A stretch of 50,113 nucleotides of DNA, taken from Methylotenera_A sp031422335. GTDB lineage: Bacteria > Pseudomonadota > Gammaproteobacteria > Burkholderiales > Methylophilaceae. The notes beneath the pieces are model-generated. The model was not told the origin of the DNA. It did not search any database and was given only the letters and a program-made list of their open reading frames with translations. The position numbers and the translations under genes are program-made. The stretch spans positions 1 through 50,113 of the forward strand of contig JANOQW010000002.1 of assembly GCA_031422335.1 (NCBI GenBank), in the 5' to 3' direction. This document shows positions 41,929-50,113 of the stretch, piece after piece; position 1 is the stretch's first letter; each line of letters begins with the position of its first letter.

Positions 41929-42900
41929 ATGAGTACGCTTACTTTCCCCATTTTACATGTGCTTGCCGATGGTCAATTTCATTCTGGTGAGGCGTTGGCG
42001 CGGCAATTTAAGGTGACGCGCGCGACCATTTGGAACGCAGTGCAGCATGCTGAAACGCTGGGGATTGAAGTTTTCTCTGTGCGCGGGCGCGGCTATAAAT
42101 TACCTATAGCAATCAATTTGTTAGATAAAAATGCAGTGTTAAAAGCTATCGGCGAGCAGCGCGCTTGGTTTACGCTAGAAGTGCTGGATGAAGTGAACTC
42201 AACCAATACTTACCTGATGCAAAATAAGCATGCGGCGCATGCCACTTGTGTGGCGGCGCATGTGCAAACGCATGGCAAAGGCCGGCGCGGCCGCACTTGG
42301 GTTTCGCAACTTGGCGCGAGTTTAACTTTTTCGTTATTGTGGCGCTTTCAATGCGGCGCAGCGGCGCTTTCAGGCTTAAGTTTGGCGGCGGGCGTGGCGC
42401 TAATTCGCGCACTCAATAGTTTGGGTGTGAACGATGCGCAATTAAAATGGCCGAATGATGTGTTAGTTGATGGCAAAAAGTTGGCTGGCATTTTGATTGA
42501 ATTACAGGGCGATTTGGAAGGCCCAAGCGCGGCGGTGATAGGCGTTGGTTTTAATTTGAATTTGCCAAAAAACGTGCTGGAAAGCATAGATCAGCCGGCG
42601 ATTGATTTGGCCAGTGTTTCTAAACAACTAATCAATCAAAGTGTGTTGTTAGGCGCGTTATTAAAGCACTTGGCTGATGTGTTGAGCGGCTTTGAAACGC
42701 ACGGATTTGTTGGTTTGCGCAATGAATGGCTGCGTTATCATGCTTATGAAAACAAGCCTGTGCGCATGTTGTTGCCAAATGGAACGGATGTGCAGGGCTT
42801 GGTAAAAGGCGTGGCGGATGACGGTATTTTGTTGGTGGAAACCGCGCTTGGGTTGCAGCGATTTTCTGCGGGCGAAATTAGTCTGAGGGGAGTTGATTAA
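41929..42900 (+). CDS. birA: Biotin-protein ligase / biotin operon repressor BirA
   Basis: 323 residues. The N-terminal winged helix (about 1-65) contains FKVTRATIWNAVQHAETLG. The ligase domain has QTHGKGRRGRTWVSQLGASL, LKWPNDVLVDGKKLAGIL and a C-terminal SH3-like domain. It biotinylates acetyl-CoA carboxylase and may repress biotin genes. Its stop overlaps the coaX start (TAATG), an arrangement common in betaproteobacteria. Confidence 0.94.
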   Translation: MSTLTFPILHVLADGQFHSGEALARQFKVTRATIWNAVQHAETLGIEVFSVRGRGYKLPIAINLLDKNAVLKAIGEQRAWFTLEVLDEVNSTNTYLMQNKHAAHATCVAAHVQTHGKGRRGRTWVSQLGASLTFSLLWRFQCGAAALSGLSLAAGVALIRALNSLGVNDAQLKWPNDVLVDGKKLAGILIELQGDLEGPSAAVIGVGFNLNLPKNVLESIDQPAIDLASVSKQLINQSVLLGALLKHLADVLSGFETHGFVGLRNEWLRYHAYENKPVRMLLPNGTDVQGLVKGVADDGILLVETALGLQRFSAGEISLRGVD

Positions 42901-43664
42901 TGTTATTAGTCATTGATGTTGGCAACACCCGCACCAAATGGGCGCTTGCCAACGATGTAGGTGAGTTATCTGCCACAGAAATTTGTTTAAATGCCAACAT
43001 TGATAAAGCGCACTTTGCCACAAAACAAGTTAGCAAGGTGTTGATTAGTAATGTGGCAGGCGACGCCATAGCGCAACAACTTTCGCAAATATTATCCCCT
43101 TTGCCAGTACATTTTATTGTTACCACAGCACAGGCGTGTGGGGTAACAAATCAATATGAAAGCACTTTAGGCACGGACCGCTGGGCAGCATTAGTGGCGG
43201 CTTGGCACATCACTAAACATGCCACTGTAGTGGTCAATGCAGGCACCGCCATTACCATTGATGCCATTGCACAAAATAAAAAGTTGACTAAACAAGCGGT
43301 ATTTTTAGGAGGCACTATTCAGCCAGGGCTGCATTTAATGCATGCCGCCTTAAGCCAAAATACTGCGCAATTAAAGGTAGAAGATGGAAGATTTGCCGAA
43401 TACCCACAAAGCACGCCAGATGCGATTGAGGCGGGTTGTTTAAATGCGGTTGTAGGTGCAATTCATTTAATGTTAAAACGCTTAGAAAAACACAGTGGTT
43501 GGCTGCCAAAGCTGGTTATTAGCGGTGGCGATGCCCATAAAATTGCACAAGCTTTAAATCCGCAAGGTTTAAATTTAAGCGCAAAACAGGTTATTATAGA
43601 AAACTTGGTGCTACGAGGCTTGGTTTTGCTACAAAAAGAAATTTTAGAAAAAGAAGTGCTTTAA
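42900..43664 (+). CDS. coaX: Type III pantothenate kinase
   Basis: 254 residues. First step of coenzyme A synthesis. The phosphate-binding motif is LLVIDVGNTRTKWAL; further motifs are GTDRWAALVAAW, NAGTAITIDAI, LGGTIQPGLHLMHAAL and LVISGGDAHKIA. Translationally coupled to birA through a one-base overlap; a SPOR-like gene follows after 23 bp. Confidence 0.94.
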   Translation: MLLVIDVGNTRTKWALANDVGELSATEICLNANIDKAHFATKQVSKVLISNVAGDAIAQQLSQILSPLPVHFIVTTAQACGVTNQYESTLGTDRWAALVAAWHITKHATVVVNAGTAITIDAIAQNKKLTKQAVFLGGTIQPGLHLMHAALSQNTAQLKVEDGRFAEYPQSTPDAIEAGCLNAVVGAIHLMLKRLEKHSGWLPKLVISGGDAHKIAQALNPQGLNLSAKQVIIENLVLRGLVLLQKEILEKEVL

Positions 43665-43687
43665 AAAACACTTTCGAAAGAATCGTA

Positions 43688-44368
43688 ATGAAATTATTGG
43701 TGTGGTTGTTAGTGTTACTGAACGTGGGTTTGTTGGTGTATTTTAATTTAGACTTGATTGCGCCTAAGCCTGCATTGGCAGATAGATCTATCATGCCTGA
43801 AAAATTGAAGATTTTAAGCCAAACAGAGCTGGAAATGATGCCTAAAAAGGTAGCACCGCCGCCAGCGATTGAGGCACCGCCCTTGATTGCACTAGATGGT
43901 GCTACCAGTTGTTATAAATGGGGAAATTTTACTAAAACTAACTTGCCCGCCGCGCAAGTAGTTTTAGTGCGCTTGGGCTTGCAAAGTACCATTAATCAAG
44001 AGCAAATTGATAATGAAGATAGGCGTTTTTGGGTATATTACCCACCACTTAAAAGTGCAGACTTGGCACAACAAAAAGCCGCAGAAATTAAAGCGATGGG
44101 CGTGGCAGAGTTGTTTATTGTACAAGACTCGCAGTGGCGTAATGCCATTTCGTTTGGCTTATTTCAAGATGAGCAATTGGCAAGTGCATTGCTGAGCGAC
44201 TTGTTAGAAAAAGGCGTAAAGGGTGCAACCAAAGCACTGCGTAGCCCAGGAAAATCGCTCAATAGCCTACTAATAAAATCTGTGACAGCTGCAACCGCTT
44301 TAGAGTTACAGAAAATTAGGCCAGAGTTTGTCGGTACAGAGTTGACGCCAGCTGCCTGTCCAGCTTAG
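43688..44368 (+). CDS. Membrane-anchored SPOR-domain-like protein
   Basis: 226 residues. One N-terminal membrane helix (about 3-21, LLVWLLVLLNVGLLVYF), then a proline-rich linker (KKVAPPPAIEAPP). A C-terminal region resembles a SPOR peptidoglycan-binding domain (RRFWVYYPPLKSADLAQQKAAEIKAMGV then ISFGLFQDEQLA). It may act at the division site or cell wall. It is the third gene of birA-coaX, as in relatives. The SPOR assignment rests on pattern, not a search. Confidence 0.72.
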   Translation: MKLLVWLLVLLNVGLLVYFNLDLIAPKPALADRSIMPEKLKILSQTELEMMPKKVAPPPAIEAPPLIALDGATSCYKWGNFTKTNLPAAQVVLVRLGLQSTINQEQIDNEDRRFWVYYPPLKSADLAQQKAAEIKAMGVAELFIVQDSQWRNAISFGLFQDEQLASALLSDLLEKGVKGATKALRSPGKSLNSLLIKSVTAATALELQKIRPEFVGTELTPAACPA

Positions 44369-44373
44369 TTCAA

Positions 44374-44405
44374 TTGAAAGTAAGCATTGAAGCGCTTACT
44401 TTCAA
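44374..44405. terminator. Hairpin between convergent genes
   Basis: TTGAAAGTAAGC (44374-44385) and GCTTACTTTCAA (44394-44405) are perfectly complementary around an 8-nt loop. There is no clear T run, but the position between two convergent genes suggests termination for both. Confidence 0.55.
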
Positions 44406-44422
44406 CGTACATAAACTATGAT

Positions 44423-45064
44423 TTAGGGTGCAGTTTGTGCTGCAGACGTTGTTTCTGAGGTTGCTGCAGCATTTGTTTCGCTAGATGCCGTAGCAGATGC
44501 TTCAGTAGCTACTTTAGTTTTAGCAGCTTCTTGCGCTGCTTTTTCGGCCATTGCTTTTTCTTCAGCTACTTTTGCTTCTTGAATTTTCTTCAATTGTTCA
44601 GGCGATGCTGATTGACCAATCATCACCTCGTTCTCTTTATTTTGCTTGCGATCAAATAATAGATCATCACCCATAATGACACGTACCCAGTCTGGGTAGC
44701 TGTAAGCGGTGCCTTTGTTGTGGTCGATAATTGCGCCAATACCACCACCAAATAAAATATTGCCAAACATGCCGCCATTTGCGCGTGATATCAGCGTCGC
44801 AATCCCTGATTCAGCGCCATCTTTGCTGCAAGTCACCATTAAATTTTCACCAGAGCGATGTGGGCGCATCACGCCAGTGCTGTCCGCGACGAATTCGCCA
44901 CGTTCATTTTTACCCACACATTTAACATCTTTGACTACTTCGTTTGTTTTTGAATATGTTTCAACGCGAACAGATTGATTTGCATCTTTAGTAATGGTTG
45001 CACAGCCAGTTAATAAAACTTGTAAAGTGACTGCTAAAACTAGGGTTTGACGAGAGACTTGCAT
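44423..45064 (-). CDS. Lipoprotein of unknown function
   Basis: 213 residues. Signal and lipobox L-T-G-C end at C21 (LAVTLQVLLTGC), with ATITKD after. The core contains two cysteines (VKCVGKNERGEF, VTCSKDG) and a glycine-rich stretch FGNILFGGGIGAIIDHNKGTAYSYPDWVRV, which resembles small envelope lipoproteins with a GxGxxID...YP motif. The last 65 residues are a Lys/Glu/Ala coiled coil ending in an Ala/Thr/Ser tail. I do not name the family. Confidence 0.75.
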   Translation of the reverse strand: MQVSRQTLVLAVTLQVLLTGCATITKDANQSVRVETYSKTNEVVKDVKCVGKNERGEFVADSTGVMRPHRSGENLMVTCSKDGAESGIATLISRANGGMFGNILFGGGIGAIIDHNKGTAYSYPDWVRVIMGDDLLFDRKQNKENEVMIGQSASPEQLKKIQEAKVAEEKAMAEKAAQEAAKTKVATEASATASSETNAAATSETTSAAQTAP

Positions 45065-45101
45065 TGTTTTTGTTCTTTCTTTATTGTTTAGGGTGAGGTT
45101 T

Positions 45102-46868
45102 TTATCGTTTTTTAATATACAAGTCCGTAATCGTGCCTTCCTTCATTTCAGCAGCAAAGCAGATGGTTTCAGACAGTGTTGGGTGCGCGTGAATCGTCAA
45201 ACCTAAATCATGTGCATCGGCACCCATTTCAATCGCCAACACCACTTCTGCCAATAACTCGCCCGCATTCACCCCAACAATCCCTGCGCCAATGATGCGG
45301 TGTGTGGTTTTATCAAATATTAACTTAGTCGTACCGTCTGTACGGCCGTTGGCAATTGCCCGGCCACTGGCTGCCCACGGAAAGCTGGCTTTTTCAATCT
45401 CAATATTTTTGGCTTTGGCCTCAGTTTCGGTCATACCCACCCAAGCAATTTCTGGGTCTGTGTATGCCACATTGGGGATAACGCTAGCGACAAATTCAAC
45501 TTTGTGCCCGGCAATCACTTCAGCCGCCACTTTGCCTTCGTGCGTGGCTTTATGCGCCAACATCGGCTGGCCGACAATATCACCAATGGCAAATATGTGA
45601 TTCACATTAGTGCGCATTTGCTTATCTACAGCAATAAAACCACGTTCATCCACCGCAACGCCCGCAAGCGCTGCGCCGATGTTGTTGCCGTTGGGTTTGC
45701 GACCAATAGACACTAACACGCGGTCATAAATTTGTACTTCTTTCGGAGCCTCTTCGCCTTCAAAACTGACATGAATGCCATCAGTTTTTGCTTCAATTTT
45801 TGTGACTTTAGTGCTTAACATGATGCTCTGGAAGCGAGTATCCATGCGCTTGTGCAAGGGGCGTACTAAATCACGATCGCAACCTGTAATCAGGCCATCC
45901 ATAAACTCTACCACGCTGACTTGGCTGCCCAGCGCATCATACACGGTGCCCATTTCTAGGCCAATAATACCGCCGCCAATGACTAGTAATTTTTTTGGAA
46001 TGTCGTCTAATTTAAGCGCGCCCGTCGAATCCATGATGCGGTCGTCAATTGGCGCACCTGGAAATTTGGTCGCTTGCGAACCTGCCGCAATAATAGCGTG
46101 CGCAAACCCAATCGTAGTAACTTTGCCATCTTCTGCAGTTACTGCAATTTGTTTAGGCGAGGTGAACTTTCCTAGACCATTGATAATAGTCACACCGCGT
46201 TGCTTGGCCATTTGCGCCAAGCCGCCCGTGAGTTTGGCCACCACGTCATTTTCTTTCCAATTTTTTAGCGTAGCTAAATCGATATTCGGTTTAGAAAAAC
46301 TGACGCCGTGTTTGGCTGTTTCTTCTGCCTCGGTAATCACTTTTGCGGTGTGTAAAAGCGCCTTTGATGGAATGCAGCCTACGTTTAAACATACACCACC
46401 TAGCGTAGCATAACGCTCAATCAACACGACGTTTAAACCTAAATCGGCGGCACGAAAAGCGGCTGTGTAGCCGCCAGGGCCGCTGCCAAGCACGACAACT
46501 TGAGTTGAAAAGTCACTATTTTTATCTGAAATAACTGCCCTGGGAGCCAATATCGGCGCGGGTTGCATGGTAGGTGTTTTATCGTTTTTAATGACCGCAG
46601 TTTTTGCTGATTCAGTACTGGCGCTGGCTTCAGCTTCCAACAATAAAATCAGCGAACCCTTAGCAATTTTATCGCCAACTTTGACTTTTACCTCTTTCAC
46701 CACACCCGCTTGCGCGGCTGGAATATCCATCGACGCTTTGTCCGATTCCACTGTCATCAGCGAATCTTCTTTGGCGATAACATCGCCTACTTTTACCAAT
46801 ACTTCAATGACATCAACGCTGTCAAAATTGCCAATGTCTGGCACCAAAACCTCAATTAAATCACTCAT
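45102..46868 (-). CDS. lpdA: Dihydrolipoamide dehydrogenase (E3) with N-terminal lipoyl domain
   Basis: 588 residues. An N-terminal lipoyl domain (about 1-80; lysine in VESDKASMDIP) and a linker (81-115) precede the E3 flavoprotein. E3 shows VVLGSGPGGYTAAFRAADLG, the redox pair CLNVGCIPSK, the NAD-binding VIGGGIIGLEMG, and the catalytic HAHPTLSE. It reoxidises lipoyl groups of the pyruvate dehydrogenase complex. Extra lipoyl domains on E3 are known in betaproteobacteria and Neisseria. Two antisense palindromic-repeat-like stretches lie inside, one in the linker. It follows aceF by 8 bp. Confidence 0.95.
   Translation of the reverse strand: MSDLIEVLVPDIGNFDSVDVIEVLVKVGDVIAKEDSLMTVESDKASMDIPAAQAGVVKEVKVKVGDKIAKGSLILLLEAEASASTESAKTAVIKNDKTPTMQPAPILAPRAVISDKNSDFSTQVVVLGSGPGGYTAAFRAADLGLNVVLIERYATLGGVCLNVGCIPSKALLHTAKVITEAEETAKHGVSFSKPNIDLATLKNWKENDVVAKLTGGLAQMAKQRGVTIINGLGKFTSPKQIAVTAEDGKVTTIGFAHAIIAAGSQATKFPGAPIDDRIMDSTGALKLDDIPKKLLVIGGGIIGLEMGTVYDALGSQVSVVEFMDGLITGCDRDLVRPLHKRMDTRFQSIMLSTKVTKIEAKTDGIHVSFEGEEAPKEVQIYDRVLVSIGRKPNGNNIGAALAGVAVDERGFIAVDKQMRTNVNHIFAIGDIVGQPMLAHKATHEGKVAAEVIAGHKVEFVASVIPNVAYTDPEIAWVGMTETEAKAKNIEIEKASFPWAASGRAIANGRTDGTTKLIFDKTTHRIIGAGIVGVNAGELLAEVVLAIEMGADAHDLGLTIHAHPTLSETICFAAEMKEGTITDLYIKKR
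45822..45862 (+). repeat. Palindromic-repeat-like stretch inside lpdA (E3 domain)
   Basis: On the plus strand GATGCTCTGGAAGC is followed by GTATCCATGCGC; about 22 of the first 28 positions match. It is antisense to lpdA and overlaps a moderately conserved segment (KRMDTRFQSIML), so chance cannot be excluded. The right arm is degraded. Confidence 0.45.
46534..46574 (+). repeat. 41-bp palindromic repeat in the lpdA linker, degenerate
   Basis: On the plus strand TGCCCTGGGAGCCAATATC is followed by GCGGGTTGCATGGTA. About 27 of 41 positions match. Antisense to lpdA, it encodes PTMQPAPILAPRAV in the flexible linker between the lipoyl and E3 domains. Confidence 0.5.
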
Positions 46869-46876
46869 GCAAACCT

Positions 46877-48241
46877 TTACAATAATAATCTTCTAACATC
46901 GCTTAGCATCATGCGCATATGGCTGGTAAAGCGCGCACCATCTGCACCATCCACCACTCGATGATCGTACGAAAGTGACATAGGCAAAATCAAGCGCGGC
47001 TCGAAACCGTTGCTGGCTTTGTCATACACGGGTTGCATGCTGGCGCGCGATACGCCTAAAATCGCCACTTCTGGACAATTGATAATGGGTGTGAACATGG
47101 TGCCACCAATGCCACCCAAGCTAGAAATGGTAAAGCAACCGCCTTGCATTTCCTCAATTTTAAGCTTGCGCTCACGCGCTTTGGTCGATAGCTCCATTAA
47201 GTCGCGTGCAATATCCAGCACATCTTTACTTTGCACATCTTTGACCACAGGCACCACCAAACCGTCTGGCGTATCGCAGGCAAAACCAATATTGAAATAA
47301 TTTTTTAATATTAAACTATCGCCATCAGGCGAAAGTGAAGAATTAAAGTTGGGATACGCCTTTAAGGCGTTGACCGAAGCTTTGATTAAAAACGCTAACA
47401 TGGTGAGCTTGACGCCACGTTTTTCAGCATCCGCCATCATCGATTTTCTAAACTCTTCCAAGTCGGTGATATCCGCTTCATCAAACTGCGTGACGTGTGG
47501 CGCGGTAACCCAATTGCGATGCAAATTGGCGCCAGAGATTTTTTTAATACGCGATAACGGTTTGGTTTCAATCTCGCCAAATTGGCTAAAATCAATGACT
47601 GGCATTGGCAATGTAGCCAAGCTACCTAAACCTGCGCCCATGTTCTCACTGCGCGGTTTAGCCAGCTCATTTTTAACATAAGCTTGCACATCGGCTTCAG
47701 TGATTCTGTTTTTTGGCGCGCTGCCTTTTAGTAAAGCTAAATTCACGCCTAATTCGCGTGCAAATTTACGCACACTTGGGCTGGCATGCGAAGCATTGCT
47801 GCCATTGGTAACAACGCTTTCGCCCACTGGTAACGGCTGATGCGCAGGCTGGATTTTTTGCGCAGGTTCTGGTGCTGGTCGGCTGGGTGTAAGGACAGCT
47901 TGTTCGGTTTTAGGTGTTTCTGCTGCAGGCTTTTTCTCTGCCATTATTGGAGCAGGGCTGGAAGTCGCTTGGATATTGGCTTCTGGCGATGCTGTTTTGC
48001 CCTCGACTACTTCTAGCGTTAAAATTAAATGGCCTTGTGCGATTTTATTGCCAACTTTTGTTTTAACTTCTTTGACAGTGCCGCCAAAAGGCGCTGGAAT
48101 ATCCATGGATGCTTTGTCAGACTCAACCGTTAATAACGAATCATCTTTAGCAATCACATCGCCCGCTTTGACTAAAATTTCGATGACATCAACTGACTCG
48201 AAATTGCCAATATCGGGCACTAAAACTTCTTGTAAACTCAT
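46877..48241 (-). CDS. aceF: Pyruvate dehydrogenase E2, dihydrolipoamide acetyltransferase
   Basis: 454 residues. A single lipoyl domain (about 1-80, lysine in VESDKASMDIP), an Ala/Pro-rich linker (about 81-150), a peripheral-subunit-binding domain (SPSVRKFARELGVNL...NRITEADVQAYV) and the catalytic acetyltransferase domain with SYDHRVVDGADGARF near the end. It transfers the acetyl group to CoA at the core of the complex. E. coli AceF has three lipoyl domains; here a second one sits on LpdA. Residues 84-97 (ASPEANIQATSSPA) are encoded by a palindromic repeat. Confidence 0.96.
   Translation of the reverse strand: MSLQEVLVPDIGNFESVDVIEILVKAGDVIAKDDSLLTVESDKASMDIPAPFGGTVKEVKTKVGNKIAQGHLILTLEVVEGKTASPEANIQATSSPAPIMAEKKPAAETPKTEQAVLTPSRPAPEPAQKIQPAHQPLPVGESVVTNGSNASHASPSVRKFARELGVNLALLKGSAPKNRITEADVQAYVKNELAKPRSENMGAGLGSLATLPMPVIDFSQFGEIETKPLSRIKKISGANLHRNWVTAPHVTQFDEADITDLEEFRKSMMADAEKRGVKLTMLAFLIKASVNALKAYPNFNSSLSPDGDSLILKNYFNIGFACDTPDGLVVPVVKDVQSKDVLDIARDLMELSTKARERKLKIEEMQGGCFTISSLGGIGGTMFTPIINCPEVAILGVSRASMQPVYDKASNGFEPRLILPMSLSYDHRVVDGADGARFTSHMRMMLSDVRRLLL
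47952..47992 (-). repeat. 41-bp palindromic repeat inside aceF linker
   Basis: On the minus strand GCATCGCCAGAAGCC, core AATATCCAAGC, then GACTTCCAGCCCTGC. Exactly 41 bp; the core matches at 13 of 14 positions and the arms are partly complementary. In phase with AceF, encoding ASPEANIQATSSPA right after the lipoyl domain. Confidence 0.7.
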
Positions 48242-48287
48242 GTTGTTAAACCTTTTTAAACCGACTATAGATTAAACTAATACGGGA

Positions 48288-50113
48288 TTAAACCGTTACG
48301 GGGTTAGGCTTGTTGCCATTTAACTTGTATTTTTTAACGGCGTCAGCTACTTTGACGGAGGGTAGTTTGCCTTCATCGCTCAGCGCTTTTAGCGCGGCTA
48401 CCACCACATAATAACGGTTCACCTCAAAGAAGTCGCGCAACGCTTCGCGTGAATCACTACGACCGTAACCATCGGTACCCAATGCTACAAACTTATTCGG
48501 CACAAAGCGTTGAATTTGCTCGGCAAAGCTTTTCATGTAATCGGTAGATGCAATCACTGGGCCTTTAGCGTCTTTTAAACATTGGACGATGTAGTTCACA
48601 CGCTGTGGTTTTTCTGGGTTCAGCATATTCCAGCGCTCACAATCTAAGCCTTCACGGCGCAACTCGGTGAAACTGGTCGCACTCCACACGTCAGCGGCAA
48701 TACCCCAATCTTTCTCAAGCAATTCAGCTGCTGCAATTACCTCGCGCAAAATCACGCCGCTGCCCATCAGCTGTACTTTTAAGTCAGCTTTTTTGGCGGA
48801 CTTGCTAAAGTTATATAAGCCTTTCAAAATGCCTGCCTCGGCACCTTTCGGCAGCGCTGGGTGCGTGTAGTTTTCGTTCATCAAGGTAATGTAGTAATAA
48901 ACATCTTCTTGGTTTTGCACCATGCGGCGCATGCCTTCGGTGATAATCACCGCCAGCTCATACGCAAACGTCGGGTCGTAAGATACACAATTCGGAATCA
49001 TCGCTGCCATTAAATGGCTATGGCCATCTTCGTGTTGCAAGCCTTCACCATTAAGCGTTGTGCGACCGGCTGTTGCGCCTAGCAAGAAGCCACGCGCACG
49101 ACTATCGCCCGCCATCCAAGCTAAATCGCCAATACGTTGAAAACCAAACATGCTGTAGTAAATGTAAAACGGAATCATTTGCGTGCCAGTGACGCTGTAA
49201 CTGGTGGCCGCAGCCAGCCAGCTAGAAAAGGCGCCAGCTTCGTTGATACCTTCTTCTAAAATTTGGCCGTCTTTAGATTCTTTGTAAAACATCACTTGGT
49301 CGCTGTCCATCGGCTCGTACAATTGGCCTTGGTGCGAGTAAATACCAAGCTGGCGGAACATACCTTCCATGCCAAAAGTACGCGCTTCATCTGGCACAAT
49401 TGGCACTACAAATTTGCCAATTTCTTTATCGCGCACAATGGTGCTTAAAATACGCACAAATGCCATAGTGGTCGAGATTTCGCGCTCACCCGTCGATACA
49501 AGCATATTGTCAAATGCAGCCAATGTTGGCACTTTTAGTTCATTGCCTTTACGGCGACGTTGCGGCACAAAGCCGCCCATGGCAGCACGGCGCTCAGCCA
49601 TGTATTTCATTTCCGGGCTGTCATCGGCAGGCTTGTAAAAACTTAAGCTCTCTACTTGCTCATCGCTAATCGCCAAGTCAAATCGATCACGGAATTTTTT
49701 CAGCGATTCAATATCCATGCTTTTTTGCTGATGAGTGATGTTTTGGCCTTCGCCCGCTTCACCCATGCCATAGCCTTTTACCGTTTTGGCTAAAATAACA
49801 GTTGGTTGGCCTTTGTGATTGACTGCGGCGTGATAGGCTGCAAACACTTTATGCGGATCGTGTCCGCCACGGTTAAGGCGCCAAATATCTTGGTCGCTCA
49901 TTGCAGCGACCATTTCTTTTAACTCAGGATATTTGCCAAAGAAATTTTCGCGCGTATAAGCGCCACCTTTGGCTTTAAAGTTTTGGTATTCACCATCCAC
50001 GCATTCTTCCATGCGCTTTTTGAGCAAGCCATCTTTATCCATAGCCAGTAGTGGGTCCCAATACGAACCCCATACCACTTTAATGGCATTCCATCCTGCA
50101 CCGCGGAAGTTAG
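48288..50113 (-). CDS. aceE: Pyruvate dehydrogenase E1 component (partial, 5' end missing)
   Basis: About 608 C-terminal residues are present; the start lies beyond the right edge, where the frame stays open (NFRGAGWNAIKVVWGSYW runs to the border). E. coli AceE has 887 residues. It decarboxylates pyruvate with thiamine diphosphate. Visible segments typical of the homodimeric E1 are FGKYPELKEMV, GGHDPHKVFAAYHAA, FVPIVPDEARTFGMEGMF, ATAGRTTLNGEGLQHEDGHS and FVALGTDGYGRSDSREALR. It is followed by aceF after 46 bp. Confidence 0.96.
   Translation of the reverse strand, partial: NFRGAGWNAIKVVWGSYWDPLLAMDKDGLLKKRMEECVDGEYQNFKAKGGAYTRENFFGKYPELKEMVAAMSDQDIWRLNRGGHDPHKVFAAYHAAVNHKGQPTVILAKTVKGYGMGEAGEGQNITHQQKSMDIESLKKFRDRFDLAISDEQVESLSFYKPADDSPEMKYMAERRAAMGGFVPQRRRKGNELKVPTLAAFDNMLVSTGEREISTTMAFVRILSTIVRDKEIGKFVVPIVPDEARTFGMEGMFRQLGIYSHQGQLYEPMDSDQVMFYKESKDGQILEEGINEAGAFSSWLAAATSYSVTGTQMIPFYIYYSMFGFQRIGDLAWMAGDSRARGFLLGATAGRTTLNGEGLQHEDGHSHLMAAMIPNCVSYDPTFAYELAVIITEGMRRMVQNQEDVYYYITLMNENYTHPALPKGAEAGILKGLYNFSKSAKKADLKVQLMGSGVILREVIAAAELLEKDWGIAADVWSATSFTELRREGLDCERWNMLNPEKPQRVNYIVQCLKDAKGPVIASTDYMKSFAEQIQRFVPNKFVALGTDGYGRSDSREALRDFFEVNRYYVVVAALKALSDEGKLPSVKVADAVKKYKLNGNKPNPVTV

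Noticed and set aside
46720..48120. GGAATATCCAT words in lpdA and aceF
   Set aside because: They encode the conserved lipoyl motif SMDIP and lack the arms of the repeat.
49705..49722. CAATATCCATGC in aceE
   Set aside because: Core only, without arms; expected by chance at this length in a genome with this composition.
1..50113. CRISPR array, insertion sequence, prophage or plasmid origin
   Set aside because: No regularly spaced identical repeats, transposase, integrase or phage structural genes are visible anywhere in the window.

Overview
The window looks like a chromosomal segment of a betaproteobacterium, most likely a methylotroph of the family Methylophilaceae (Methylotenera or Methylophilus type). 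The grounds are a tiny pqqA gene (precursor of the methanol dehydrogenase cofactor PQQ), a mucABCD-style rpoE-rseABC-degP operon divergent from nadB, an isc operon of proteobacterial type, a three-gene pyruvate dehydrogenase operon whose LpdA carries its own lipoyl domain, and moderate GC content. The assignment is inference; no 16S gene is present.

Layout. 1-960: tRNA-Gly, a 23-codon pqqA missed by length filters, two terminators, and a duplicated pqqA-type promoter region whose first copy suggests another pqqA just outside the left edge. 966-10560: lysS, then a phosphate-starvation block (pstSCAB-phoU, a phytase-like secreted protein, an OprP/OprO-type porin) with Pho-box-like repeats. 10675-19589: carbonic anhydrase, then on the minus strand trmJ, cysE, iscR, two cysteine desulfurases, iscU, iscA, hscB, hscA and fdx; IscR-type operators lie before iscR and before cysE. 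19652-28741: suhB, mutS, a PEP-CTERM protein, a slyD-like isomerase, a YaiI-type protein, rhlE, small envelope proteins and a nuclease. 28746-35321: nadB, divergent from the envelope-stress operon rpoE-rseA-rseB-rseC-degP, then a secreted histidine-rich repeat protein. 35338-44368: a Y-family polymerase, msrA, corA, a probably acquired OLD-type ATPase/nuclease, glnS, birA, coaX and a SPOR-like protein. 44423-50113: a lipoprotein and lpdA-aceF-aceE (aceE is cut by the right edge).

The strongest unexplained signal is a dispersed imperfect palindrome of about 41 bp. It has 15-nt arms and an 11-nt loop with core AATATCCATGC. I find four intergenic copies and about nine inside genes (mutS twice, trmJ twice, hscA, rseA, aceF, lpdA twice). 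All seven copies lying in the same direction as their gene are read in one identical phase, giving peptides like DALQANIHAA, and several fall in variable linkers of otherwise conserved proteins. The consensus is open in all six frames. This resembles the in-gene palindromic elements known from Rickettsia, but here in a free-living methylotroph-like genome.

No insertion sequence, prophage or CRISPR array is visible. Several genes appear to use TTG or GTG starts. All positions and motifs were read by eye; similarity counts for the repeats are manual.
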